Positions 1 through 10,125 of a DNA stretch of 64,000 nucleotides are shown here, piece by piece; positions within the stretch are counted from its first letter, which is position 1; each line of letters begins with the position of its first letter. The position numbers and the translations under genes are program-made. Source of the stretch: COE1 sp910588595 (lineage in GTDB: Bacteria; Bacillota; Clostridia; Lachnospirales; Lachnospiraceae); assembly GCA_948957135.1 (NCBI GenBank), contig CARDBT010000011.1:1-64000 (forward strand), written 5' to 3'. Below the pieces are notes generated by a model. The model saw nothing but the letters and a program-made list of their open reading frames with translations. It did not search any database and had not been told where the DNA came from.

Positions 1-56
1 GAAGTTTTCTTTATATTATGTAAATAAGAAATAAAATTATTAATTTCTTTTTCCAT
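1..56 (-). CDS. xerD: Tyrosine recombinase XerD, N-terminal fragment (runs off the window edge)
   Basis: Only 18 codons are present, reading MEKEINNFISYLHNIKKT, which resembles the N-terminal SAM-like domain start of XerD/XerC recombinases (IxxFxxYL...KK). XerD resolves chromosome dimers at dif. A GAGGAGG ribosome site lies at 70-76, 13 nt upstream of the ATG. The order Nudix hydrolase, SpoIIM, XerD is the usual Firmicutes arrangement and supports the call. The fragment is too short for a motif-based proof; the catalytic domain lies outside the window. Confidence 0.6.
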   Translation of the reverse strand, partial: MEKEINNFISYLHNIKKT

Positions 57-238
57 AAATTTTGAAAAACCTCCTCATAAAGATTTGATTTACCCCTTAT
101 GCCTACTCCTATTATATAATGTATTTTACATAAAATCAAATGTTTTTTCAGAAAATTTAAAATTATTTTAACCAATTATCAAAAAACTCTGTCCTTTTGT
201 TCCAAATCGTACTCAATATGCTCATTTTCCTTTCTTCT

Positions 239-982
239 TTAGTTGAAAAGTAACGTTATTTTTCTCATTATTTCGGGATTTATATACACTTCACACAATA
301 TTCCGGCGCAAAACATCAGGATGCCCAGAACAACAGTTTTGATCCTGTCCATTCTCTGACGATTTCTTTCACTTTTTACAGTCACCTCTTTATGACAACA
401 CTTTTTGTCGCCTGTCCAGTATCTGCGGAATATGATCAAAAAGAGAATGCAGTAAAATATTCCCTGCGGCAGGATCATGGAAAAGGTCAGTAAAATCCCC
501 TTCACGCCATGCTGGTATACGATCGTGAAAATGATCAACCCCATCTCAAAACCGCACCACCCCATGATGGTATACGCCATCAGACCTCCCACGCTGCTCA
601 GCGCACAGATCACACAGAACAGGAATTGTCTGAGGCGTACCCCGGCAACGTACTCAAAAAGCCCCAGCCGGTTCACCTCATAGTCCTGCATCAGCGCTAA
701 GTGTTCACTGTTCAGCAGACTCTCCGCTCCAATATTTTGTCCACCTGTCAAATAAAAAAATACCATACCCACACAAAAACCTGTAAGGAATACAAGCACC
801 CTGTTGTCGGGAATCGTATTTTTGTAATGAAGCTTTCTATAATCTATGTATGCATCCTGATCCAGTGCCCCCTGATGCACCTTCGGGGACACATTCTGTT
901 CAGGTCGATCCGAGCCGGCATTGTTTATCGTCGTATTTATACTCTGTACTCCTGTGTCAAATCTGTTCATCCACCATTTCAC
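239..982 (-). CDS. SpoIIM-like stage II sporulation membrane protein
   Basis: Protein of 247 residues with a soluble N-terminal stretch of about 60 residues followed by five hydrophobic segments (roughly residues 63-80, 115-138, 143-155, 165-187 and 217-234). The pattern, including a G-rich middle segment, fits the SpoIIM/DUF95 family. SpoIIM acts with SpoIID and SpoIIP in peptidoglycan remodelling during engulfment of the forespore. The position between nudF and xerD matches the spoIIM neighbourhood of other Firmicutes. The first codon is GTG at 982; an ATG at 970 is an equally possible start, and neither has a strong ribosome site. The N-terminal soluble part is longer than in Bacillus SpoIIM. 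Confidence 0.65.
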   Translation of the reverse strand: MKWWMNRFDTGVQSINTTINNAGSDRPEQNVSPKVHQGALDQDAYIDYRKLHYKNTIPDNRVLVFLTGFCVGMVFFYLTGGQNIGAESLLNSEHLALMQDYEVNRLGLFEYVAGVRLRQFLFCVICALSSVGGLMAYTIMGWCGFEMGLIIFTIVYQHGVKGILLTFSMILPQGIFYCILFLIIFRRYWTGDKKCCHKEVTVKSERNRQRMDRIKTVVLGILMFCAGILCEVYINPEIMRKITLLFN

Positions 983-1031
983 CCATACATTTTATGTTTA
1001 TTTCAATATATGAGTTTTTCGGTGTACATAT

Positions 1032-1580
1032 TCATCGCAGATATCTATTTTTGTACGCCAAAATGGACGCGATCGTCTTGGCGTCCTCGATCGTTCCATC
1101 GTAGATCATCTTCTCGAGCTCCTCGATCGTATGAAGTTCTATATTGACAAATTCGTCCGCGTCGAGATGCTGTGCTGTCTTTGCAAGCTCTGTCGCCAGG
1201 TAAATATCTATCTTCTCATTGCAGAATGCCACTGTCGTGCGTATGGTTATCAACTTTTCGATCTTGCCGCAACGATATCCTGTCTCCTCTTCGAGTTCTC
1301 TCGCAGCCGCATCGATCGTAGGCTCATCGGGATTCAATCCCCCCGCCGGTATCTCGAGCGTAAACCTGTCAAGGGCATTTCTGTACTGCCTGACCATGAC
1401 AAGTCTTCCGTCCGGGAGCACACCAACTGCCGCCGCCGCGCCGTTATGTCCGACAAAGTCATATATTTGCGTCTTTCCGTCAGGAAGGACTACCATGTCC
1501 TTATAATATTTTGTGATCGCACCTTCGCACTGAAGTTCCCGTTTGACACGGGTTATTTTCATATTTTCTTCGTTTTTCAT
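1032..1580 (-). CDS. nudF: Nudix hydrolase, ADP-ribose pyrophosphatase type
   Basis: Predicted to split ADP-ribose into AMP and ribose-5-phosphate. The Nudix box is clear near the middle of the protein: a GG start, the conserved Glu after PDE, then AARELEEETGY, carrying the metal-binding REXXEE core. The upstream in-frame ATG at 1592 is not the start, because its own ATGGAGG is the ribosome site (GGAGG at 1586-1590); the ATG at 1580 follows it by 5 nt. First gene of the nudF-spoIIM-xerD series. Substrate choice within the Nudix family is inferred from neighbourhood and similarity to NudF. Confidence 0.85.
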   Translation of the reverse strand: MKNEENMKITRVKRELQCEGAITKYYKDMVVLPDGKTQIYDFVGHNGAAAAVGVLPDGRLVMVRQYRNALDRFTLEIPAGGLNPDEPTIDAAARELEEETGYRCGKIEKLITIRTTVAFCNEKIDIYLATELAKTAQHLDADEFVNIELHTIEELEKMIYDGTIEDAKTIASILAYKNRYLR

Positions 1581-1635
1581 ATAAACCTCCATTTACTGTT
1601 CACAGATTAAATCCGGTTCCCCGAACAACAGGGCA

Positions 1636-1710
1636 CCCATGTGCCGCCTTAGCAGTATATTCCCTCTGCACGGGACTGCGCGGTCGAGCAAGATATACTT
1701 CTCTTACTCG
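1636..1710. repeat. Two-hairpin palindromic repeat, copy A
   Basis: Read on the minus strand, there is first a hairpin closed by CGAGTAAGA/TCTTGCTCG (1685-1710), then a second hairpin with CCCGTGC pairing to GCAC..GGG (about 1636-1678). A second, stronger version of the same design is at 62973-63058, with shared blocks such as CTCTGCACGGG and CTGCGC. This could be a REP-like element or a structured RNA. It sits between the nudF start and the rny terminator. Confidence 0.5.
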
Positions 1711-1725
1711 GGTTTTGTGTTCACT

Positions 1726-1765
1726 AAAAAACCGCCAAGGCTTGTGAACATACAAGCCTTGACGG
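1726..1765 (-). terminator. Rho-independent terminator of rny
   Basis: A 14-bp stem (CCGTCAAGGCTTGT with ACAAGCCTTGGCGG, one G-U pair) around a 6-nt loop, followed by six U on the minus strand. It starts 13 bp after the rny stop codon. Confidence 0.92.
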
Positions 1766-1778
1766 TCAGCATTTTAAA

Positions 1779-3320
1779 TTATTTCGCATACTCAACGACA
1801 CGAGATTCCCTGATAACATTGATCTTGATCTGTCCCGGATATTCAAGCTCTGCTTCGATCTGCTTGGAAATATCACGCGCCAGCAATACCATGTCAGCAT
1901 CATTAATCTGCTCAGGAACTACCATAACACGAACCTCTCTACCCGCCTGAATAGCAAAAGATTTATCGACACCTTTAAAATTGTTGGTTATTTCTTCCAG
2001 TTGTTTTAATCTGGTTGTATATGTTTCGAGCGTTTCACGCCTTGCTCCCGGTCTTGCAGCTGAAATCGTATCAGCAGCCTGTACCAGACAAGCAATCAGC
2101 GACTGTGCCTCCACATCACCGTGATGAGATTCAACAGCGTTGATAACAATGGGAGATTCCTTGTACTTTCTGCACAACTCAGCACCCAACTGTATGTGTG
2201 AACCTTCCATCTCATGATCTACCGCCTTGCCAATATCGTGCAGCAGACCGGCTCTCTTTGCCATCCTGACATCAAGCCCCATCTCAGCAGCAAGCAAGCC
2301 TGTGAGGTGAGCCACCTCAATCGAGTGCTTCAACGCGTTCTGACCATAGCTTGTTCGAAACTTCATCTTACCCAGAAGCTTTACAAGTTCTGGATGAATG
2401 CCATGTACGCCAACTTCCAGTGTTGCCGCCTCGCCTTCCTCCTTGATCATGACCTCGACTTCTCTCTGCGCTTTCTCGACCATCTCCTCGATCCTTGCCG
2501 GATGGATACGCCCATCAACGATCAGCTTCTCAAGCGCAATCCTTGCCACCTCTCTCCGAATCGGATCAAAGCCTGAAAGAATTACGGCTTCCGGCGTATC
2601 ATCGATGATCAGTTCCACGCCCGTAAGCGTCTCCAAAGTTCTGATATTGCGCCCTTCCCTGCCGATGATCCTTCCCTTCATCTCATCATTGGGAAGCTGG
2701 ACAACGGAGATCGTCGTCTCAGATACATGGTCCGCAGCACACTTTTGAATCGCTGTGACAACATACTCTTTTGCCTTCTTATCAGCTTCTTCCTTCGCTC
2801 TGCTTTCCATTTCCTTGATCATCACTGCTGTTTCATGTTTTACTTCGTCTTCAACAATTTTTAATAAATGCTCTTTTGCCTGTTCAGAGGTTAATCCTGA
2901 AATTCGCTCCAGTTCCTGTATCCGCTCTTCGTTTAGTCTTGCAACAACTGCACTCTGCTTTGCGAGTTCTTCTTCACGCCTGACAAGACCGGCTTCCTTC
3001 TTCTCGATGGTTTCCGCTTTCTTGTCGATGCTTTCTTCTTTCTGCTGAACACGTCTCTCATAGCGCTGAGCTTCCGCCCTGCGCTCCTTGATCTCCTTGT
3101 CGAGCTCGTTCTTGGTCTTAATGGATTCTTCCTTAATCTCAAGAAGTCCCTCGCGCTTTTTCGTCTCAGCAGTCTTGAGAGCCTCATCGACAATCTCCCT
3201 CGCCTTGTCCTCTGCATTTCCAATCGTAGTCTCAACATTTTTCTTGTAATTTGAAAATGCGAAAAAACAGCCCGCTACACATATTGCAATAATGATCACT
3301 GCCTCTAATACGTATAGCAT
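1779..3320 (-). CDS. rny: Ribonuclease Y
   Basis: Membrane-anchored endoribonuclease that starts mRNA decay in Firmicutes. The order is standard: one N-terminal membrane helix (residues 1-20), a long charged coiled coil to about residue 190, a KH domain (core IGREGRNIR), and an HD domain with H and HD motifs (HSIEVAHLTG, GLLHDIGKA). Length about 513 residues, normal for the family. An upstream GTG at 3332 lies inside the AAGGAGG ribosome site, so the ATG at 3320 (spacing 11 nt) is preferred. Transcribed from its own promoter at 3485-3513 with a leader of about 150 nt. Confidence 0.97.
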   Translation of the reverse strand: MLYVLEAVIIIAICVAGCFFAFSNYKKNVETTIGNAEDKAREIVDEALKTAETKKREGLLEIKEESIKTKNELDKEIKERRAEAQRYERRVQQKEESIDKKAETIEKKEAGLVRREEELAKQSAVVARLNEERIQELERISGLTSEQAKEHLLKIVEDEVKHETAVMIKEMESRAKEEADKKAKEYVVTAIQKCAADHVSETTISVVQLPNDEMKGRIIGREGRNIRTLETLTGVELIIDDTPEAVILSGFDPIRREVARIALEKLIVDGRIHPARIEEMVEKAQREVEVMIKEEGEAATLEVGVHGIHPELVKLLGKMKFRTSYGQNALKHSIEVAHLTGLLAAEMGLDVRMAKRAGLLHDIGKAVDHEMEGSHIQLGAELCRKYKESPIVINAVESHHGDVEAQSLIACLVQAADTISAARPGARRETLETYTTRLKQLEEITNNFKGVDKSFAIQAGREVRVMVVPEQINDADMVLLARDISKQIEAELEYPGQIKINVIRESRVVEYAK

Positions 3321-3484
3321 ATACAGGAGCACCTCCTTATTAAATTTTCATTGTGCATCTGTTCAGCGCCTCCACCACTTTCTCCCCAACAAAGCCAGAC
3401 ACACTCTGTGATCTTGGCACTGAAATCTATAAAGTATTCAGAATAGTCACTTTATTGTATCTTTACAGATACTACAACATATTA

Positions 3485-3513
3485 ATTTTACTCTTTTCAC
3501 CTGGCGATGTCAA
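3485..3513 (-). promoter_or_regulatory. Sigma-A promoter of rny
   Basis: On the minus strand TTGACA (3508-3513), a 17-nt spacer and TAAAAT (3485-3490). It lies between the recX stop and the rny start, giving rny a leader of roughly 150 nt that contains a small hairpin (GTATCT/AAGATAC). Confidence 0.75.
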
Positions 3514-3525
3514 GCATTTATTTTT

Positions 3526-3562
3526 CCTGAATTTTTATCCTGAATTTCATCCCGAATTTCAT
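3526..3562. repeat. Three tandem 12-13-mers
   Basis: CCTGAATTTTTAT, CCTGAATTTCAT and CCCGAATTTCAT follow one another, ending over the recX stop codon and just upstream of the rny -35 box. Function unknown; could be a duplication scar or a binding-site array. Confidence 0.6.
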
Positions 3563-4184
3563 TCCGGTCCCCAATCCCCATCGTTTCCGATCACCCTGTA
3601 TATTTTGTCAAGTGCAAACCCTTTGCGGTACAGGAATCCGACAAGCTTCTGACATTCCTTGTAGGTCGCCTTCTGTCTGTCAAAATGTTTTTTCTCCAGA
3701 AGTTTATGGATCAATTCTTCCTCATTCGCAATGCTGTCCTCATCCATGCACTGCTCACATGCCTGCCTGATGGTATCCGTCGATATTCCTTTTCGGATCA
3801 GATCATTTTCAATCTGTCTTCTGCTCTTTGACTGACTCGCGTATTCAATATAGGATCTGGCATACCGCATATCGTCAACATAGCCATAGGAGATCACATA
3901 TGCAACCGCCGCATCTATGATCTCTTCTGGATAACACCCCTGTTTTAATTTTGCCGCAAGCTGGTACTCTGTGTAGTCCCTGCTCTTTAACAGATTCATG
4001 CATCTGAGCTTTGCCCGCTTTAGCAGCACTTCACCCATGATCTCATCATATGTTTCCACCGGAAGCGCACTGTCCTTTTTGATCCCATACTTTCTCAGTT
4101 CGCTTTTGTATAGTGCAAAACGAATATCATCGTCAACGCAGACTTCAACTTTGGTCTTTGAAATCTCCACAATATCCGTGACGA

Positions 4185-4188
<4 letters not shown>
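3559..4188 (-). CDS. recX: Regulatory protein RecX
   Basis: Small helical protein (209 residues) that modulates RecA filaments. The RecX repeats are visible, for example LKSRDYTEYQLAAKLKQ near residue 70 and YAxQSKSRRQIENDLIRKGI near 120, the usual three-helix units. The ATG overlaps the recA stop as ATGA, a 4-nt overlap implying translational coupling. The adjacent recA makes the call secure. Confidence 0.9.
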
Positions 4189-5306
<1,118 letters not shown>

Positions 5307-5354
5307 GTGATTACTCCTTTTATCCTAGACTCCTGAAGTCTATTATTCAAACTT

Positions 5355-5378
5355 TAGAGCGTGCCTGGCAGCGCTCTA
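5355..5378. repeat. Miniature palindrome resembling a collapsed MITE
   Basis: TA-GAGCG...CGCTC-TA: the arms equal the outer terminal inverted repeat of the 222-bp MITE (see 37440-37665), enclosing only TGCCTGGCAG. It lies in the recA leader and directly abuts SOS box 1. It may be an internally deleted copy, or an independent hairpin. Confidence 0.5.
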
Positions 5379-5391
5379 GAACGAATGTTTT
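5378..5391. promoter_or_regulatory. Candidate LexA (SOS) box 1
   Basis: AGAACGAATGTTTT, 12 of 14 positions of the Gram-positive SOS consensus CGAACRNRYGTTYC. It lies downstream of the recA -10 element. Confidence 0.55.
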
Positions 5392-5402
5392 AATCTATAT
5401 AT

Positions 5403-5431
5403 ACTTTAAAACATCTGTTCGCAATTGTCAA
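5403..5431 (-). promoter_or_regulatory. recA promoter
   Basis: Minus strand TTGACA (5426-5431), 17-nt spacer, TAAAGT (5403-5408). The spacer contains SOS box 2, so LexA binding would block polymerase directly. Confidence 0.7.
5408..5421. promoter_or_regulatory. LexA (SOS) box 2
   Basis: On the minus strand CGAACAGATGTTTT, 13 of 14 positions of CGAACRNRYGTTYC. It sits between the -35 and -10 of recA, the classical position for repression. Confidence 0.8.
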
Positions 5432-5592
5432 GATGATTTTCAAATTTTTTTGAGAATAAATTCATTCGTTTGAATAACCTTATCATATGCAGGATGCCAA
5501 AACAAGTGCGAGTTTTTACATTTCGCCGAACATATTTTCTTTGTTTCCATTTTGCTCTTTTCGTCACTCTCGCCGGCTCCATTTTGGCGGGA

Positions 5593-6987
5593 TCACTCAC
5601 AGGCGTTCCTCTCAAGGACAACAGCGTTCACAAGAAACCGTTTTGTCCTCTCCAGCGCTGCGATCCCATTGATCCCCTCATGATAGAACCCACCCTGATT
5701 TGCCAGCTCCACACATTCTCGTCCGTCCTCCACATCGGATGACCTGGCGATCTTTAGCCCGATCTCGAGCGTCCCGCGCTCCTGCGCAAACTCCCGGGGG
5801 ATCCTTATATGCACTTCCTTCTCAATGCTTTCGCCATTCGACACATCGTACAGTTCCGGGATCTGTATCTCCTGATAAATATACTCTCCCCCGGAACCGA
5901 CTGCCAAAAAGACCTTATAATGACCAGGCAGCGGCGCGTAGCCTGTGCTGCGCAGTCTCAGCCGTATCTTTACACCGGTTGTGTACAATTCCCCTCCGAG
6001 GTGCAGCTGCCGCATGTGAAGCTCCGAGAGCGACAGGCGGTATCCCAGACGATTCTCCAGATAGTGCTTCGCATTGCTGCCCTCGATCGTGACAGTGTCC
6101 CAATAGGCGATGACTTCTTGATTGTATCTGAGATTGAGGTAGCCTGTATGCATCATGGCAAACTCCCTGTCCGCATTCCCAGGCATACTCAGCTCCCCCA
6201 GCACAGGCATCTCGCCGCCATTGACCTGCCGTATGAGATGCTCCTGCATCCAGACAAGCTCGTCTTCCCGCTCCATTCCCGGCGCATCGTATGTTCCCAT
6301 ATCGCTGTCCGTGGACAGTAGCGCATCATTGTGGATCCCAAGCCTGCCGGACAGGATCCCTTCCTCCGCTGCCTCGCGTATGAATCTCGGACGGCGCACA
6401 TCCACCTTGATCTGCGGTGCCAGGCAAGCCTCCCACTGCCTCAGGATATACAGCCTGCTCTCCCTCTGCTGATCCCCAGTCCCCTCCAGATACCGGCTGG
6501 AATGCCATTCCCCGTAACTTCCGAGCATCCCTGCCTGCACCACAAGGATCTGATCCGCAGACTGGTTCAATACTTCCGCTATCTGTTCGATGTGTCTGCC
6601 CATCTGTCCGATCTGTTCGGGCTCTGTGACCTCCCCATGAAAACCATACGCCGCCCGAAACACCACCGTCACATGCTCTCTCTTCGCCGCGCGGAGCGCC
6701 TCTCGCAGTTCTCCCAGCTTTTCTTCCGGCAGATCCCCCGAGAGATACCCTTCCATGTCAAATGCGAGGAGGATCACCCGCACCTCCTTTGCGGCGTCTG
6801 GTATCTTGTCCGCGCGCCCGCTGTCGATCTGGATATAGAACCCCCGACCCGGATTATCCAGCACCTGGTCCGTCTCCTGAAAATACCACGCCTCCTCCGG
6901 GGACAGGCGCGCATACACAGCTGCAGCCATGACCATGCAGAACATAAAAAAGATCATCACAGTCCGTGCTCTCTTTTGCTTACTCAA
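5593..6987 (-). CDS. DUF4874/DUF4832 protein, last gene of the Pel-type operon
   Basis: About 464 residues with a hydrophobic N-terminal anchor (near residues 10-28). The start of the mature part, DNPGRGFYIQIDSG, and the fold that follows are typical of DUF4874, a TIM-barrel-like glycosidase-like region. The C-terminal half, with HTGYLNLRYN and the beta-rich end, fits DUF4832. A surface or secreted carbohydrate-active role is likely but the activity is unknown. The best start is TTG at 6987, 6 nt after ACAGGAG, overlapping the DUF4956 stop by 8 nt; an ATG at 6957 is the alternative. Such proteins often accompany CotH and VTC genes. Confidence 0.75.
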   Translation of the reverse strand: MSKQKRARTVMIFFMFCMVMAAAVYARLSPEEAWYFQETDQVLDNPGRGFYIQIDSGRADKIPDAAKEVRVILLAFDMEGYLSGDLPEEKLGELREALRAAKREHVTVVFRAAYGFHGEVTEPEQIGQMGRHIEQIAEVLNQSADQILVVQAGMLGSYGEWHSSRYLEGTGDQQRESRLYILRQWEACLAPQIKVDVRRPRFIREAAEEGILSGRLGIHNDALLSTDSDMGTYDAPGMEREDELVWMQEHLIRQVNGGEMPVLGELSMPGNADREFAMMHTGYLNLRYNQEVIAYWDTVTIEGSNAKHYLENRLGYRLSLSELHMRQLHLGGELYTTGVKIRLRLRSTGYAPLPGHYKVFLAVGSGGEYIYQEIQIPELYDVSNGESIEKEVHIRIPREFAQERGTLEIGLKIARSSDVEDGRECVELANQGGFYHEGINGIAALERTKRFLVNAVVLERNACE

Positions 6988-7645
6988 AATAATCTCCTGT
7001 AAACTCAACCAGCACGGCGCTTGTCACCCCGTCTATATCCGATATTCTTGTCACAAGCGAGGTGTCCTCCCCCTGCAGGCGCACTTCGTAGGTCAGCTCT
7101 GTGAGCCCCTTCATCGCCGCCTTGTTCTTCAAGACTTTTCTGACAGGCTCCAGTTCCCGCCTGACTGATTCGGATGCCGCATCGCTGTATTTCACGATCA
7201 GCAGGTACTGATGTTTTCTGTTTCTGATCTTTACCAGCAAAATATAGACAGCCGCGATCAGGATCGTCCCCATGACAGAGATCAGATACAGTCCGGCACC
7301 ACAGGTAACGCCGACCGCGACGGTCCAGAACAGAAATCCCACATCGAGGGGATCCTTCACCGCCGTGCGGTATCTCACGATGGACAGCGCACCGACCATA
7401 CCTAACGAGAGCACTACGTTGGAACTGATGACAATGACCATGAAACAAGTGACCATGCTCGTCATCACCAGCAGGATGTTGAAATTGTTGTTGTAGATCA
7501 CTCCTTTGTAGAAGCTGCGGTAAACGACATACACGATCATGCCGCACAGAAAAGCGCCCAGCATGGATAAGAGAAACCCATTGACGGTAAGATTTCCGGT
7601 CTCCTCCAGAAATCCCTTCTTAAATATATCTGAAAATGTTGTCAT
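6980..7645 (-). CDS. DUF4956 membrane protein
   Basis: About 221 residues. Three to four membrane segments occupy the N-terminal half (near residues 20-40, 55-85 and 100-130), with the family signature GALSIVRYRTAVKDPLDVGFLFW between helices, and a soluble C-terminal domain follows. The ATG at 7645 overlaps the VTC gene stop as ATGA. The longer in-frame start at 7702 would lie inside the VTC gene and has no ribosome site. DUF4956 genes are regular partners of VTC-domain genes; the biochemical role is not established. Confidence 0.85.
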   Translation of the reverse strand: MTTFSDIFKKGFLEETGNLTVNGFLLSMLGAFLCGMIVYVVYRSFYKGVIYNNNFNILLVMTSMVTCFMVIVISSNVVLSLGMVGALSIVRYRTAVKDPLDVGFLFWTVAVGVTCGAGLYLISVMGTILIAAVYILLVKIRNRKHQYLLIVKYSDAASESVRRELEPVRKVLKNKAAMKGLTELTYEVRLQGEDTSLVTRISDIDGVTSAVLVEFTGDYFE

Positions 7646-8352
7646 CGCGATAAAATCCTCCTCTTCTCCTCCCTGCACATCACATACTTCGATATCGCAC
7701 ATTTGTTTGTCATTGCAGTTTTTAGTATCTGGAATATCATATCCGGCAGATAGTCATCAAACTTTACTTCCAGGACCATGGTGCCCGGCTCGAGCACCTT
7801 TTGCACCTCATAGTACTCTGAAAACATGTCATAGTCATTGACGGACGCCGATATCTCCTTGTCAAACGTGATTCGCACATTCCCCTGCGCCAAAACATAC
7901 GCCTCCCTGAGATACTCCACTGCCACGACGGGTTTCAGCAGCCTGGCGTGATGCAGCGCATACACTTCCCGCCCGACTGTATCCGCATGATCCATGAGGA
8001 CGTCATAGTTTCCAGCCAGTACCGCATCATACTCGCCGCGGCTGACAGCCATGCTGTCCTTTGATATGTACTCGCCGTATTTGCGCTTGCACTCCAGATT
8101 GATCCTCGTGTCCTGCCGGTTGTAACAGCGCAGCCTGTATTTCTTGCGGAAGCAGATCCCCGACTGTTTCTCATTCATCGCGGAGTGGTACATGTCGTCA
8201 AAATACAGGCTGCTAATCAGATAACCGTCCTCCTCCTTCATGTTCGGATCTGCGCCAGCCACTGTTCTCAGCCTGCCGCGCAGGGTATGGTAAACGCTGT
8301 CATTGATGTAGTACTTGATCTCGTGCCGCAGCCTGTGCCCCAGATATTGCAT
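7642..8352 (-). CDS. VTC-domain (polyphosphate polymerase-like) protein
   Basis: 236 residues making up one VTC domain, the tunnel-fold family of yeast Vtc4 that makes polyphosphate from ATP. Basic strands that line the tunnel are visible: RHEIKYYI at the N terminus, FRKKYRLRCYN near 65-80, INLECKRKYG near 85, and EVKFD near the C terminus. No membrane segment. Starts 2 nt after the cotH stop and is coupled by ATGA to DUF4956. In bacteria, VTC proteins beside CotH are common, but the substrate is unproven. Confidence 0.85.
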   Translation of the reverse strand: MQYLGHRLRHEIKYYINDSVYHTLRGRLRTVAGADPNMKEEDGYLISSLYFDDMYHSAMNEKQSGICFRKKYRLRCYNRQDTRINLECKRKYGEYISKDSMAVSRGEYDAVLAGNYDVLMDHADTVGREVYALHHARLLKPVVAVEYLREAYVLAQGNVRITFDKEISASVNDYDMFSEYYEVQKVLEPGTMVLEVKFDDYLPDMIFQILKTAMTNKCAISKYVMCREEKRRILSR

Positions 8353-8354
8353 AG

Positions 8355-10091
8355 TTACCTCCCAATCTCAAACTCCAGCAGCCCGAACACAAACAGATTG
8401 TCACTGTCTACATGTTCCAGACTGAACTGCTCGTTCCCCTGACTGTCCACTGCCGTCACTTTCAGATAATACGTCCCCTCCGGCAGACTCTGCCCCGAAA
8501 TGTACTCTGTCTGTTCTATGCCCGTCTGCTCAAAAACCAGATCCTGCATACGCGGATCCTCGTAGACACGGACATTGTACGTGACTGGACGCCCCTGATA
8601 AGAATACGATGCATCCCACGCAAACCGGATCGTGCCATCGGAGCGCACTTCCGGCATCGACACAAACATCGGTGCCGGATATTCCAGCGCTCTGCGGAAA
8701 GCCTCATAATTGTCCAGGATGCCGTCATACATGCCATCTATGTAGGGGATCAGCTCGGCAGGAGACATATCCAGCAGATCGATGTCGGGGTACAGCGGCA
8801 TGGTCTTTTCGAGCACCGGCTTGTACGAGTCGATCAGTCCCTCCACGCGCTCCTGCGTGATGACCGTATCGAGCAGCTCCCGCATCTTGTCATCAAGCTT
8901 TTCTATACTGCCATCCAGACGAAAATACCGCCTGTGCAGAATGCCTGTATTGAGCGTCTGTATGCCCCTGAGCGAATCCGGCTGGCTGAACGACGACCTG
9001 TACTCGCCAAATCGCAATGCCCCGTCAAAATCCCACGGGATAAAATACCACGAGAGGGCATTCTCCGGACTGTATATGATATAATTGTGGTTGATGATAT
9101 CCTCGTTCCCCATCAGCAAATTGAATGCAAGCCACGTCAGATAATTGTCCTCGTCAAAATACGTCTCAAAGATCTCCCCGAAATCCCTGGTTGTATCGTT
9201 GACATCCGCAAGCATCGCCAGCAGCTTTTCGTGGTTCGATCCCTCCCGGATCGACAGCACCGTCTCAAATTCCTCCTCGGAGTACGCAGGGTCGTCCACA
9301 TTCCGGAGCGCGTCATTCAGGGCAAAGCTGAAATCGCTCGCCTTGTACATGACCGCGTTGCTGCTCAGTCCCCTTGTCTCCAGATACGTCTTGTTAGGCT
9401 GCTCTATCTCCGTGTACAGACCGTAATAGACAAATTCCTGCTCCTCCTCGGGCAGCGATGCATCCCGGATCCACAGACGCATATAGTAAGTCCGGTAACT
9501 TGCGATATCGTCCATGTGCGCCAGCAGGTCTGTCTGCAGCTTTGTCGAGATCTTGGAGACATCCCCTGCATGCTTGTTGATGTTCAAATTTTTCTGTCCC
9601 AGAAAAGCGCCTGCCTCCTCCTCGAGCTTTACCTTGTAGCTCTTGTAGGTCGCTCCCCTGGAGGAATTCCCGCGCACGCGTATCGTCGCGTTCTTGTGAT
9701 CCAGATCCAGGAGCGGGTCCGGTTTCTGCCCTTCTGACAGTATCTGTACATTACAGTTGAGAACCGGATTGTAGCTGTGATCCCTTGCAGAATGGAGCGC
9801 AAAAGCCGAGAGGTCGATCATTTCCCCCTCATCGTTCTTCGTCGGAAACACGCTGATATACACATCGTAAATATCGCTGTCCTGCTCGTAGATCCCTTTG
9901 TCCTCATGCAGCCCTATCCCGTTTGCAGCGCTCCCGGCGATATTCCATCCTTCCAGCGGGCTCGTCTCACCAGGCTTTCCCGCCTCCTCTATGGAGATCC
10001 TGGAGCCCATATACAGTACCGCGAACAGGACTGCCGCGGCAGCCGTCACCAGCCCCAGCCCCAAACCCTCACTCATCTTCAATCGCTTCAT
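8355..10091 (-). CDS. CotH-type kinase with N-terminal membrane anchor
   Basis: 578 residues. A membrane helix at residues 9-28 places the rest outside the cell. The CotH domain follows (about 85-420): IRVRGNSSRGATYKSYKVKL, NLNINKHAGDVSKI, and the metal-site-like IPWDFDGALRFG. The C-terminal 100 residues resemble a fibronectin-like beta domain (FAWDASYSYQGRPVTYNVRV). CotH of Bacillus phosphorylates spore-coat proteins; here the context is a polysaccharide operon, so the target may be a surface protein or polymer. GGGAGG lies 9 nt before the ATG. Confidence 0.85.
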   Translation of the reverse strand: MKRLKMSEGLGLGLVTAAAAVLFAVLYMGSRISIEEAGKPGETSPLEGWNIAGSAANGIGLHEDKGIYEQDSDIYDVYISVFPTKNDEGEMIDLSAFALHSARDHSYNPVLNCNVQILSEGQKPDPLLDLDHKNATIRVRGNSSRGATYKSYKVKLEEEAGAFLGQKNLNINKHAGDVSKISTKLQTDLLAHMDDIASYRTYYMRLWIRDASLPEEEQEFVYYGLYTEIEQPNKTYLETRGLSSNAVMYKASDFSFALNDALRNVDDPAYSEEEFETVLSIREGSNHEKLLAMLADVNDTTRDFGEIFETYFDEDNYLTWLAFNLLMGNEDIINHNYIIYSPENALSWYFIPWDFDGALRFGEYRSSFSQPDSLRGIQTLNTGILHRRYFRLDGSIEKLDDKMRELLDTVITQERVEGLIDSYKPVLEKTMPLYPDIDLLDMSPAELIPYIDGMYDGILDNYEAFRRALEYPAPMFVSMPEVRSDGTIRFAWDASYSYQGRPVTYNVRVYEDPRMQDLVFEQTGIEQTEYISGQSLPEGTYYLKVTAVDSQGNEQFSLEHVDSDNLFVFGLLEFEIGR

Positions 10092-10125
10092 TAATAAAAT
10101 CCTCCCGCTATTCCCTCTGCCAACC

